64,000 bases of DNA from assembly GCA_023678885.1 (NCBI GenBank), contig CM042982.1, forward strand, positions 3,720,001 to 3,784,000, in the 5' to 3' direction. How positions within the stretch are numbered: the first letter of the stretch is position 1; each line of letters starts with the position of its first letter. Both the position numbers and the translations under genes were made by a program. This stretch comes from Pogostemon cablin. Lineage: Eukaryota; Streptophyta; Magnoliopsida; Lamiales; Lamiaceae. Positions 53,012 to 64,000 of the stretch are shown piece by piece. The notes under the pieces are model-generated. The model searched no databases. It was not told the DNA's origin and saw only the letters and a list, made by a program, of their open reading frames with translations.

Positions 53012-56000
53012 ATGGAAGCGGGAATTCTTCAGCGATTAGTTGTTCCGTTAAACCCCACACGACACCGTTTAATTTCCCGCCCACGCTCAATTAGGGTTTC
53101 TCTAAATCCACAGGTTCGCTATGAACAATTCAATCTCTCTCTTTAAATTAATAATAATAATATTCGGTGAAAATTGACGGCAATTCTGTTGAAATGGAAG
53201 GGAGATTATCAAGGGCCGAAGCCAAAGAGAGAATGGGTGGCTAATTGGGTGTCTAAAAATGATGACTTCGTCCGGAGCTTGCCAATCTACGTTGGCGGAG
53301 TATCTCTGTTGGCTGTGCTCTTCAACAGAACACTTTCAGGCATTGCTCCTGTTGCTGACGCCGGCAGGTACGTCGATTAACAATCGAAATTTTCCCTTTC
53401 TTAGAAGATAAAATATGTATGAAGTTCTTTTTTATCTCAATGGCGCATGTTTTATACATATACAAGAACGACTTGTTCTAGTTGAATGACCGCGATCACT
53501 GTGGATTCTGCGAGTGGCAAAGACATTACGACTGACAATGCACTTGCGGAGTCAGAATTTGTAATAGGGGAGGTTGGCGGTAGCAATATGCACTCACAGT
53601 TAATAGATATATAAACAAGCATATACATGTCCAGTTGCGTGTTTACTTACTTCAGAGTATGTATAATTGTGTTATGTAGGTGTGTTGTTGGGAGCAAGTT
53701 TTCCTCTACTTCATTATACTTGTACTGCTTTTATTCTTTAGAAAATGTCCAATTTTCTTTTGGAAATGATTACAGAATATGTTAATCTTTTGGAATTCGC
53801 CGGCTACAATTGTATATGACAAATGAGCATGTGTATCTAAAGGATAGAATGGATACTTGCATCGTTTATTAATTAATTTATTTTTTCGTTGTAACATCCT
53901 GTTTTTATCTTCATTGATTGCATGACTTTATTTGACCCCTTTAACTTATTTGGCAGTTCACAATCCAGAGCAGATTTATTGACGCTTGGTTTGGCTGTAA
54001 CCAATATTTTGAATGGTCTTGTGTGGCTCTCAATTCGGCCAAAATCTATATATATGGTGAGGTAGCTATGTCCCATTCTACTTTCCATAGTTTGATTCTG
54101 ATTCTCTGGCACTGGAAAAAATCTCTCAATTCATTCTCTTAAAATCAGGTCAATCCCATTGGAGTGGAATGTAGAAGAATATGTCATGAGATTCCTGAAT
54201 CTATCATCTCTGAGTTACTCTGGTACTGGATCTCTATTTTGTTTGCCAGTGTTTTTTCAGAAATATCAGTTTAGATCATGTTTACAGTGCTTGCCTACAT
54301 TAATTAGCAGTATCCTCACCCGTTTTCATTTAAGATTAATCTAAAAACTAATTGAAGACAGAGTTGCTTTTTTACCTATATTATAGTAATATGTATTTAT
54401 CTTCTGAGAATATGTAGAAACTTGAAATTTAGTCCTGATTAATTCACCTCATGCAAAAGTTTGAAATAAAAATTCACTATAGTCTGACAGGAAGTTAAAA
54501 ATATTTTATGCTTTTTGATATTCTCAGGGCATGGGAGTCTCTATCAAATGTTACATGCTGCAGATCTCTTGTCATCATTTATGACGGCATCTGCATATTG
54601 CAAACAGGGGTTGTTAATGCATCTCCCTCAAGTGGAGATGAACCCATGGTTGTAGAGGCAGACCAATTAATGAAAGGATCCCTTTATAATGGTGTCATGA
54701 AATCTGGAACGCGTGAGATGTTCTCATTATTTTAGTTTGTTCGATATCCTAGCACTTTAGTAGTGATGTAAATTTTGATGACACAAACACTTTATTTTTA
54801 TCTCAGAAAGTTATTTGGCCAATTTGTCGCTCTATCCAGGAAAGTCTGAGCTCCCATTTCTACCACCAAATACACAGGTATACTGGTTATCTGGCATTAC
54901 ATTATGTTTTCATGCAAAAAACATTAAAAACTATTGAAGTTGTATAGGCCTTCCGATGTGATGTTATTCACGTTTACTAGTATCTATACATGTGCTTCAT
55001 TTTCGTGATATTCAATGGTATATACCTTGTCCCATTGCATGTCCCCCACCCCCCTAAAAGATTGATTTCTCAATTGTGTTGGTATTTACTGTAGCTTCCT
55101 GCTTTACTACTAATGTTGTTTGCGGGCCATTAAATTTGGCACTGACCACCATCTATCATCAAACCTACCAATATTATTTCTATTTTCAACACAGTCATTG
55201 GTTCCGAGCATGATGATCATCTTTATTTCTGCATTCAACCTACTCGAAATAGAAATTTTTATCAATTCCTTTTTCTCTTTCTTATGTGTGTGTAGAAGTT
55301 ATATCCTTTTGAGTTGTACTATGTTTCTTTACGTCATATATATATGCATGGCCCTTGCTAATGTATGTATATTGGTTTTTCTGAAGTGATTTAGGAATTA
55401 TAATGTATGCAGGCAGTTATTTTGCAACCCCTTGGGAATAAAGGAATTGTAATAGTTGGTGGTGACACAATCAGGGGATTCACTACTTCTGATCAAGTAT
55501 CTTCTTCTATCTATGATGCCTTTTCTGATTAAAATTCTATCTATTGATTTTTTCCATCTATTCTTCCTCAGAATGCTGCTTTTTTTCACTGTATATTATG
55601 CTTTTGATGATGATTCAGTTTTCTCGCGTCCCTCCCCCCCTCCCTGATTTTAATGGCTTGAACAAACATCACAGTCTTTGATAGGAAGCAAAGTTAGGGT
55701 TCACCGTCGGGAGCGGCTTAGGTCCACTATCCGTGGGCTGATCTTAATTATTTTAATTATCTTTATGTTTAGGGCTTGAGCCCATTGTTTCGTGTGTTGG
55801 GCTTATTATGTTTTTGTTTAGGTCCTTAGGGTTTTGGTTTCTTTCCTTTTTAGTATTAGTGAGTAGTAGTATTTAAAATGCATATTAGGGTTTATGGATT
55901 TTTATTATGGATTTTTATCAAATTATTATTGGGTTAAGGAGCCTTGAGGCTTTTGGTGTAGTATTATTGGATTTTTACCAGTTCTGTGGAATCTGTGTTT

Positions 56001-56203
56001 CAATTAGAATTTTGTTCCTAGTACGTACTCTTTGCCAACATGAAATGTGTAAGAAATCATATTTCGTAGTTATATCAAATTCCTTGTATGATTTGGCTTA
56101 TGAATCTTAGGCATGGATCACATTAATCGGAGAAAAGTTAGACGCTACATTTGCAAAAAATGTAAATAAGGAGGCTTCATTGAGATTGCAAGAGAAGAGC
56201 TGA
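53012..56203 (+). CDS. CCB4: CCB4, cytochrome b6f haem-attachment factor, chloroplastic
   Basis: Eight exons: 53012-53113, 53201-53367, 53957-54056, 54149-54222, 54528-54712, 54807-54877, 55413-55496 and 56111-56203. All phases agree and the product is 291 aa. Exon 1 encodes a Ser/Arg-rich transit peptide (MEAGILQRLVVPLNPTRHRL, then ISRPRSIRVSLNPQ). The mature part has GPKPKREWVANWVSKNDD, a membrane segment LPIYVGGVSLLAVLFN, a second LGLAVTNILNGLVWLSI, then a stromal or lumenal domain with ELLWAWESLSNVTCCRSLVI, QSYLANLSLYPGKSELPFLP, AVILQPLGNKGIVIVGGDTI and GEKLDATF. This matches what I remember of CCB4, which with CCB1-3 attaches haem ci covalently to cytochrome b6 in thylakoids. The exon 1-2 junction (acceptor gaaatggaag) is the weakest. 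The last exon's final residues are less conserved. Intron 7 (614 bp) carries a repeat-like insert. Confidence 0.92.
55680..55900. other. Repeat-like insert in CCB4 intron 7
   Basis: A block with ggcttaggtccactatccgt and gggcttgagcccattgtttc looks unlike the rest of the intron and resembles an LTR or TRIM fragment. This is impression only, with no ends identified. Confidence 0.3.
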
Positions 56204-56767
56204 ACAATTAGCTAGATCACTGATTCCAAGCCACCTTATGATGCCTGTTGATCACATCCGGAGGTAATTGTTCCTTATGCTTGTGAAATTTGATTGAAAC
56301 AGAATATCCTAGAGATTCTCTGATAGTGTATTGATTATTATCTCATCTTTTATAACTTGTTAATCATTTCGACATGGCAAAGCGGGCTGCTACGACGGTG
56401 TGACGAAGATCAAGAGTTACAAGATTAAACACTTGGCTTCTCAAATCCATGGTCACATCTGCCATCATCAATTTTGTTCTGTAACTTGATTTTGATCACA
56501 TGGATGTTGAGAATTTTTCCATTGAAGAAGAATGACAAAAGTGGTCTACTCAGCATATAATTTCCAGCAACTAGGTTATACAATAAACAGCACAAGCAAT
56601 GTGGAACTACAGTCACCAGAATCACAGCTATGCAAAATTCTGTATCTATACCTACAGCTTCTCTGATCTTCAGTAAAAGGCAAAAGTAAGGCAAATGGTG
56701 AAACAATCAATAAATGTATACCCTCTGAGTTTCCCCTATACAATGGCAGTGTGCCTACGCTGAGTAA

Positions 56768-58603
56768 TCAGTAAGTCCGAGCCGATGGTGCCTCCCACGG
56801 CAGCAAACCGGTCGAGAAATCCGCCAAATTGGCCAACACGAAGTCTCTGAGGCCCGTGTCCCAGACCTCACAGAACTTCTGTGGCCAATCCGGCGGCTCA
56901 ATCGCCTCCGTTCCCAACCCTGGTGCTCTATCTCTAGAGCCTTCGTTTTGGGGTTGATGCCAATCAGCAACATAAGTAGCAACTCTTCTGTAAAACTTTG
57001 CTCTAAACACCTCCCACACTTGGTATTTATAATGATTGATGATAGCTGTACGCAGAGGCAAATTGAGATACTTAAACCCCTTCTTTAGGTGGAAATGGTG
57101 CACTACATTGAGCAGGGTGGCATCCAGTGCATCTGGCCTAATGATCGACTTATGCCTCTCGGGGCTCTGGACTCGACACGTGTACCCCACCGTGACGCCC
57201 TGCGGAGGAGGCGAGTCGAGCCCTGATGGCCCGAAGCTGTGGCATAAAGTCCGGATCTCTGCTATGGTTCGCGACGAAGACGAGACGTTTGATACTAAAG
57301 TACGCAGGGAATTCTGGCCTGCGTAGCCTAACTTTCTGAATCTTTGGTGTTTTGGGGTTGAGTATGGGAAGTAAAAGTACTCATCCACATCCATGTAAGA
57401 AATCCATTTGCATTCATCCTTTGCTCTAAGAGCACAGTGGGAGAATCCTGCTTCTTGAGTCTTGATCCATGGCCACACATGCCTAGTAACATTGTAGTTG
57501 TCAAGATCAAGTTCTTGGACAACTTCATCAATCCCATCATCACTATTGTTGTCGTAGATGAACCATCGTTCGACTCCGAGCCAAGCGTGGTACATGATCC
57601 ACTCCCTAATGGCTGGAGCTTGATTCCACACCATTGTACACACACAAAGCTCGTGTTTCGTCTTCCTTATCCCATCATCAATGGCAGCTATATTCGCCAC
57701 GGATGGCATAAGCACGCGCTGATGGGCTCGACTACGAGTGCTGCATTGCAGTCCGATCGTTAAGCGCACCCCTCGCGCCTTACTGGCATTGCCCTGCATT
57801 CTCCTAGGCAATGCACACCTCACAACCTCTTGTGCAGCAGTTAAAGCCTTAGTTCTAAACATATACCTCCCATTGTCCTCGGGTTTACCTAACCCGAAAT
57901 GGCAGGTGAATAGACCCGGATCCGACCCTCTATCAGCCCTAAGGTTCAAACCCTTGACAAACACAACAACAGTGGTTCCATCTAGAGTGGCAGCATATGC
58001 CACATTGTCCCAAGAACAAGAACTACTAGTGGTTCGATTAGGCAGCCAAAAGACATTCTTGATTTCCTCGAAAACCCGATTCTTATCACTCCTCCATCTC
58101 AAATTCACATCAGCAGAGGAATTGAGAGGGGGAAGTGGGCATCTCACAATACTCCTAAACTCATCATATTCATCTACAGACAACACCTTCTTCACAAAGA
58201 AATTATCTTTCCTAGTTGTAGTTTTCTTACCAGAATAAACACACTCCAATCCATTACCATCTCTGCTCATCTTCACCACCCCATCTTTGTCACCATGACT
58301 CACCAGTAACAGAACATGATCAGGGAACAAAACCCTGTTCTCTATCTTCAATGGGAACAAAAATCTACCAACTGATTTAACAGAAGAGGGAGTAGAAGAA
58401 GAGAGTAGAGATAGAGTTGAAACAACAAGAACAGGACGAAAAGAGGAAGAAGTAAAAGGAACAACTGTGTAAGAGAGGATGTAGAGGAAGGTGAGGAAGG
58501 AAAAGCACAAGATTAGAGATCTTAGTTGCAGAAGTGAACAGAGGAAGGAGTCGGAGGGGCGGAGAAAGCGTTTTCTCTTACGGCGTTGGTCGGAATAGTT
58601 CAT
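56768..58603 (-). CDS. Glycosyltransferase family 92 protein
   Basis: A single-exon gene of 611 aa. I start at ATG 58603 (MNYSDQRRKRKRFLRPSDSF). The frame stays open 50 codons further but only with GTG and a poly-Gly stretch, which is leader sequence. The layout is a type II Golgi enzyme: short basic cytosolic tail, membrane anchor at about residues 28-49 (RSLILCFSFLTFLYILSY), stem, then the GT92 (DUF23) domain. Conserved parts include CVCTMVWNQAPAIREWIMYH, WFIYDNNSDDGIDEV, the metal/sugar-nucleotide motif DVDE (405-408) in KWISYMDVDEYFYFPYS, and VHHFHLKKGF. Plant GT92 includes the beta-1,4-galactan synthases GALS. This protein looks like the other plant clade, whose acceptor is not known to me. 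It converges with CCB4, with 564 bases between the stop codons. Confidence 0.92.
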   Translation of the reverse strand: MNYSDQRRKRKRFLRPSDSFLCSLLQLRSLILCFSFLTFLYILSYTVVPFTSSSFRPVLVVSTLSLLSSSTPSSVKSVGRFLFPLKIENRVLFPDHVLLLVSHGDKDGVVKMSRDGNGLECVYSGKKTTTRKDNFFVKKVLSVDEYDEFRSIVRCPLPPLNSSADVNLRWRSDKNRVFEEIKNVFWLPNRTTSSSCSWDNVAYAATLDGTTVVVFVKGLNLRADRGSDPGLFTCHFGLGKPEDNGRYMFRTKALTAAQEVVRCALPRRMQGNASKARGVRLTIGLQCSTRSRAHQRVLMPSVANIAAIDDGIRKTKHELCVCTMVWNQAPAIREWIMYHAWLGVERWFIYDNNSDDGIDEVVQELDLDNYNVTRHVWPWIKTQEAGFSHCALRAKDECKWISYMDVDEYFYFPYSTPKHQRFRKLGYAGQNSLRTLVSNVSSSSRTIAEIRTLCHSFGPSGLDSPPPQGVTVGYTCRVQSPERHKSIIRPDALDATLLNVVHHFHLKKGFKYLNLPLRTAIINHYKYQVWEVFRAKFYRRVATYVADWHQPQNEGSRDRAPGLGTEAIEPPDWPQKFCEVWDTGLRDFVLANLADFSTGLLPWEAPSARTY

Positions 58604-58799
58604 TTGGTGTCGGAAAGGAAGGGTGTGAAGAAGAATCAGAGGAATGTGAAAGAGAAATTCTTTATGCAGATCTGTGCCTGTGCCGACACTACCGTTTCTT
58701 TCTTTTTCTCCACCACTCTCGCACTTCCCAACCCCACCCCCACCACCCCCCACCCCACCTCCTACCCAACTTTTTTTAAATTTTATTTTCGTTTATTTG

Positions 58800-59429
58800 A
58801 AAATTAGTGTGATTATGATTAACCCGCTCTCTATTCTTTTCTTTTTAATAATTGGAGTACTATTTTTTCCAAGTATTTATTTATTCTTATACGACAAAGT
58901 TTTTTTTTTTTTTATAAAAGCACATTTTAATATTTCTATTTTTGCCACATAAAATACTAGCTTTGTTGGCGGATTAAAAAAATAAAAATAAAAATCTATC
59001 AATCATTGAGTGAACTTGAATGTGATGAATTGGGTTGCAAATCTAAAATTGAGAGTAATATAGCCAATTTTAATGAGTAGGGGACTTTGCAAAATTTTAT
59101 TCGTATGAGATTGAAATTTCTAAACCCTTGGATTTATGAGGGGCTTCTTAATTTATAAGATATATAAATAAAATATACTCATTCTGTTCCAAACAAAAGT
59201 TTATATTTTTATTTTTGTTATACGAGACCCACATATAATAAAAAAATATTAATGCATGATCATGAGGTCTACATATAAAATTAACTCAATTACAAACCAT
59301 ACAGTTATTAATGCATATTTATGAGGTCTACATACAAAATTAACACAATTACAAACCATATATGTTCATTCACTCACTACGTATTAAAATATCTTATCTT
59401 AATTTATGTGCTAATAATAAATCTAAATA
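58800..59429. other. Intergenic DNA upstream of GT92
   Basis: 58730-58765 is a C/A-rich run in the GT92 leader. The rest is AT-rich with no gene seen. Confidence 0.5.
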
Positions 59430-59656
59430 TTCCTCCCATTCGCTTTTAAGGGTATCACTTTTTTAATTTGAACGTTTGCCCCAAGGATCTCATTTCATTT
59501 TTTATACATATGAGATCCACACACACCCACTAATACAACTAAAAAATGAGAGTCACACTTCAACTAATACAACTATCCACTATATATTAAATAATAATAT
59601 TTTTTAATTTACGTGAAAAAAACAAATGACATCCTTAAAGGTGGACGGAGGGAGTG
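59430..59656. mobile_element. Stowaway-like MITE
   Basis: The left end attcctcccattcgctttta pairs with the right end ccttaaaggtggacggaggg plus agtg. Confidence 0.75.
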
Positions 59657-59825
59657 TTCACTACCAGCAGCAGAGAAAGTAAATCCTTGCATCTGAGGGA
59701 TTCTGGCAAGAAACATTTGTGCAGGCTTCCTCTTATATATTCTTACATAAGTACACTTTTGTCCTGGCCTTTTGCGTTCACTAAGATAAAACGTACTCTT
59801 CGTCTCCTCATTTTCATGGAAAAAT

Positions 59826-60035
59826 GGCTTACCCCACCGTTAGGGGCCCCATCGCCCCTACCTGGGGATTGATGCTCTGAAAATTGGTGGAGGAGGTAAA
59901 TCGCAGGATGTGCCTCAAGTGGCTTATAGAGAGGGTTCACTGTTAAACTTGTGCTTGCAAGGAGCCAAATTCATGCCAAAGGCAGGATTCGAACCCCCAC
60001 CCTGCAGCAACCAAGCTCAGTTGGAAGTGCCTCAA
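59826..60035 (-). mobile_element. SINE-like repeat, copy 1
   Basis: On the minus strand it contains GGGTTCGAATCC-type DNA (gggggttcgaatcctgcc), close to a Pol III B box. It is followed by a body (gcatgaatttggctccttgc, aagcacaagtttaacagt, ataagccacttgagg) shared with 61926-62095 in the opposite orientation. An A-box-like match is not convincing, so tRNA origin is inferred only. Confidence 0.6.
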
Positions 60036-60078
60036 GTCTCCTCATTTTCATTACCGTATCTAATACTCTTTCATCCAT

Positions 60079-61925
<1,847 letters not shown>

Positions 61926-62095
61926 TGCTTGTTGAGGGTTCAAATTCTGTTCTTGGCATGAATTTGGCCCCTTGCAAGCACAAGTTAAACAGTTAACCCT
62001 CTCTATAAGCCACTTGAGACACATTCTGCGATTTACTTCCTCCACCAATCCACAGGGCAGGGGTGGTGGGTCCCTAATGGTGGGTTACACCATTA
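61926..62095 (+). mobile_element. SINE-like repeat, copy 2
   Basis: gagggttcaaattctg (B-box-like), then gcatgaatttggccccttgc, aagcacaagttaaacagtta and ataagccacttgagacac, then cagggcaggggtggtgggtc. It aligns with copy 1 over about 165 bases in inverted orientation. Confidence 0.6.
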
Positions 62096-64000
62096 AAAGA
62101 GGGTTAAGAAGTAAATTATTCCAAAAATAATACATAAAATTAGAGTAAATGCATGTCCAAAATAACCAAACATTTAAAGTCAATAGTATGCTAGTCACAA
62201 CATATTTATGATCTCATTTATCGATATTTTTAAGCGGTTCATTATGACTTTGAATTTCAATAATGTCATCAAATTACTGCATTATATGATGCACTTATTA
62301 TGTACTAACTTAAATATGATCATTAACGCGTGATATATTTTCAAGATTCATAATGTATTTTTAATATATTGTATTGAAACTATTATTATTGTTATTATTT
62401 TTATTATTATTTTAAACATTGGTATCGATTATTGTTCATCTCATGAGGTGTGTTTCATGGGACCGGTCAAACAAAGTAAGGTGAAAGTTTTATGTTCACT
62501 TACAAAAATTATTTTTTAACAATAGAACATTTGGTAAAAGTTTCAATTTTATTTGTTAAATTTGATTATTAACGAATCAATAATAAACTTTATTGATAAT
62601 TTTCATTAGTAAAGTGTAGGTGTTGAGATATAAAATTATTAAATGACCACTTTGTCTAAAAGTTTAAGCTAATAGGGAGATGAATCGTTTATTACTTAAT
62701 TAAAAGGTTCAACTCTGGACCTTTTTTAACCATGGACTCTGATACAATATTAAATAATCACCTCATCTAAAAGGTTAAGCTAATAATACTTAATCAAATC
62801 AATCATCATCGGTCTAACAAAAATTATTCTTGTGAGCTTAAAGTGGTAGTTGAAATGTGCCAAAAATAGGTAGTTGAGATATGTGTAAGGGATTATCATA
62901 TTTTAGTGCGTAAAAATTAAAAAAAGTTATACAATATATTTTTATTTGTTTATATATAAAATTGTGTAAAGTTATATCTGTGTAAAAAATAAATATTTTA
63001 AATAATTCAATAAAAAATACGTAAAATTATTAGAATGTGTGTAAAAATAAATATTATTGACATGTATTTTTTTATTTTAAAAACACACGAAATGTTGGAA
63101 CGAATAAAAAAAAGTGAAATAATTAGTAGTGGGGGTATGATTTAATGTTAGTTATTGATGATGGTGGAATTAATAATATATAATTAGCTCCGGGAGTATG
63201 ATTTAATGTTAGTCTTTAAATCAATACCAAACTTCATGTGTGCAGTGTGTTTCATATACTATTCATTTTCTTATAGTCTCTTAATATGTTGATATAAGGT
63301 AACTATTTTATCATTTTGATAGTCTACAATAAAGGTATTTTTTTTAGTAAAATAGCTCCACACTTATTAGTCATTTGTAACTAATACAATTACTCATTTT
63401 ATATAAAATAAATACGTTCTAAGGTGTTTGTTTGCTTTTTATATGTGGATTGAGAAGTATTATTATTATATGTAAATTGGGTAGTTGTATTAGAGGGAAG
63501 TGGTGAGCCATATTTTGTACTTTTTTACTAAATAGGAGAAATTAATATCTTTAAAGCGAATGTCAAAAATAGTAAAATAGACGCCTTAGAAGCGGACGGA
63601 GAGAGTAATACTTATTAATTTACATACAAAAAGCAAATTGATACACATGCAAAAAACAAATTGATACGTTAATAGCGGACAGAGGGTGTAAAATTTAATT
63701 ATTTTTAATAATTGTTATTGCATTTTCTAATTTATTTATATATTTAAGAATAAATTTAATGTGATCTTTTTCGTTATTTAATTAGGGCGCCACGTAAATA
63801 GTATATAGACACATTATGATCGCAAAATAGTGTATGAAAGGAAATATTGGGTAGGTCCCACACAATTACAATTTTGTAGGCGTGTCCTGCATACGCCCAT
63901 TCACCGATTACTTTTGGGTCCATCGCTTTCTAAGAGATTTAAGAATTTAATACTCTTAAAACTGAATTTTAGTTGTTTAAAATTTTCAAAAAATTGTCAT
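62096..64000. other. AT-rich intergenic DNA, no gene seen
   Basis: No coding region. A Stowaway-like element lies at 63414-63608. Confidence 0.5.
63414..63608. mobile_element. Stowaway-like MITE, 33767 subfamily
   Basis: It shares gtttgctttttatatgtgga, gtattattattatatg, agagggaagtggtgagccat and agaagcggacggagagagta with 33767-33971. The left tip is eroded. Confidence 0.75.

Noticed and set aside
57036..58238. Several plus-strand frames opposite the GT92 gene
   Set aside because: They are antisense shadows of a strongly conserved coding strand.
56768..58753. GT92 protein extended to 661 aa from 58753
   Set aside because: The extra 50 codons start with GTG and encode a poly-Gly and charged leader. 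The first ATG (58603) gives the usual basic tail plus membrane anchor.
59990..60035. A tRNA gene, because of gctcagttgg and ggattcgaaccc
   Set aside because: The A-box-like and B-box-like motifs lie on opposite strands and no cloverleaf can be drawn.

Overview
The window is nuclear DNA from a flowering plant, most likely a eudicot. It is very AT-rich, its genes carry GT-AG introns with standard plant splice sites, and every gene I recognise belongs to an angiosperm family. Long gene-free stretches are filled with microsatellites, many Stowaway-like elements with CTCCCTCCGTCCC-type ends, and decayed transposons. An asterid such as a Lamiales species would fit, but I cannot prove it from sequence alone.

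Layout. Positions 1-17990 hold no supportable gene. They contain (TA)n tracts, a hAT/SINE-like element (1974-2876), a 2.3-kb inverted duplication (3062-5393), a LINE relic (5621-6760), two short perfect or near-perfect hairpins (8203-8293, 9387-9473), a C-rich/G-rich fold-back element (10016-11272) and a Mutator-like element with a 9-bp target duplication (15509-16906). The first gene island follows: a BPE/bHLH79-type bHLH factor (18147-20424 +), an NHL/LEA-2 type membrane protein (20793-21464 -), a PP2A catalytic subunit (25365-29412 +), a small secreted/type I membrane protein of unknown function (29878-31927 -), an LTR fragment (32780-33735), a small DUF761-like protein (34334-34720 +) and an MYB1R1-like SHAQKYF MYB factor (35559-37327 -). 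Positions 37400-41200 are repeats. Positions 41204-45450 (-) hold two poorly understood split transcription-unit candidates with correctly phased terminal exons. Positions 45600-53000 are AT-rich repeats with a 33-codon tandem-repeat fragment. The last gene island is CCB4 (53012-56203 +) and a GT92 glycosyltransferase (56768-58603 -). Positions 58800-64000 are repeats, including an inverted pair of SINE-like copies.

The genes do not form one pathway. They cover transcription (bHLH, MYB), phosphatase signalling (PP2A-C), chloroplast cytochrome b6f assembly (CCB4) and Golgi glycosylation (GT92). Several neighbours converge tail to tail: bHLH/NHL, PP2A/membrane protein and CCB4/GT92. From memory, BPE, a PP2A catalytic gene and CCB4 also lie close together on Arabidopsis chromosome 1, so the gene set is probably an ancient syntenic block expanded here by transposons.

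All exon boundaries were read by eye, using reading-frame phase, GT-AG signals and family knowledge. Family names rest on remembered protein sequences, not on a database search.
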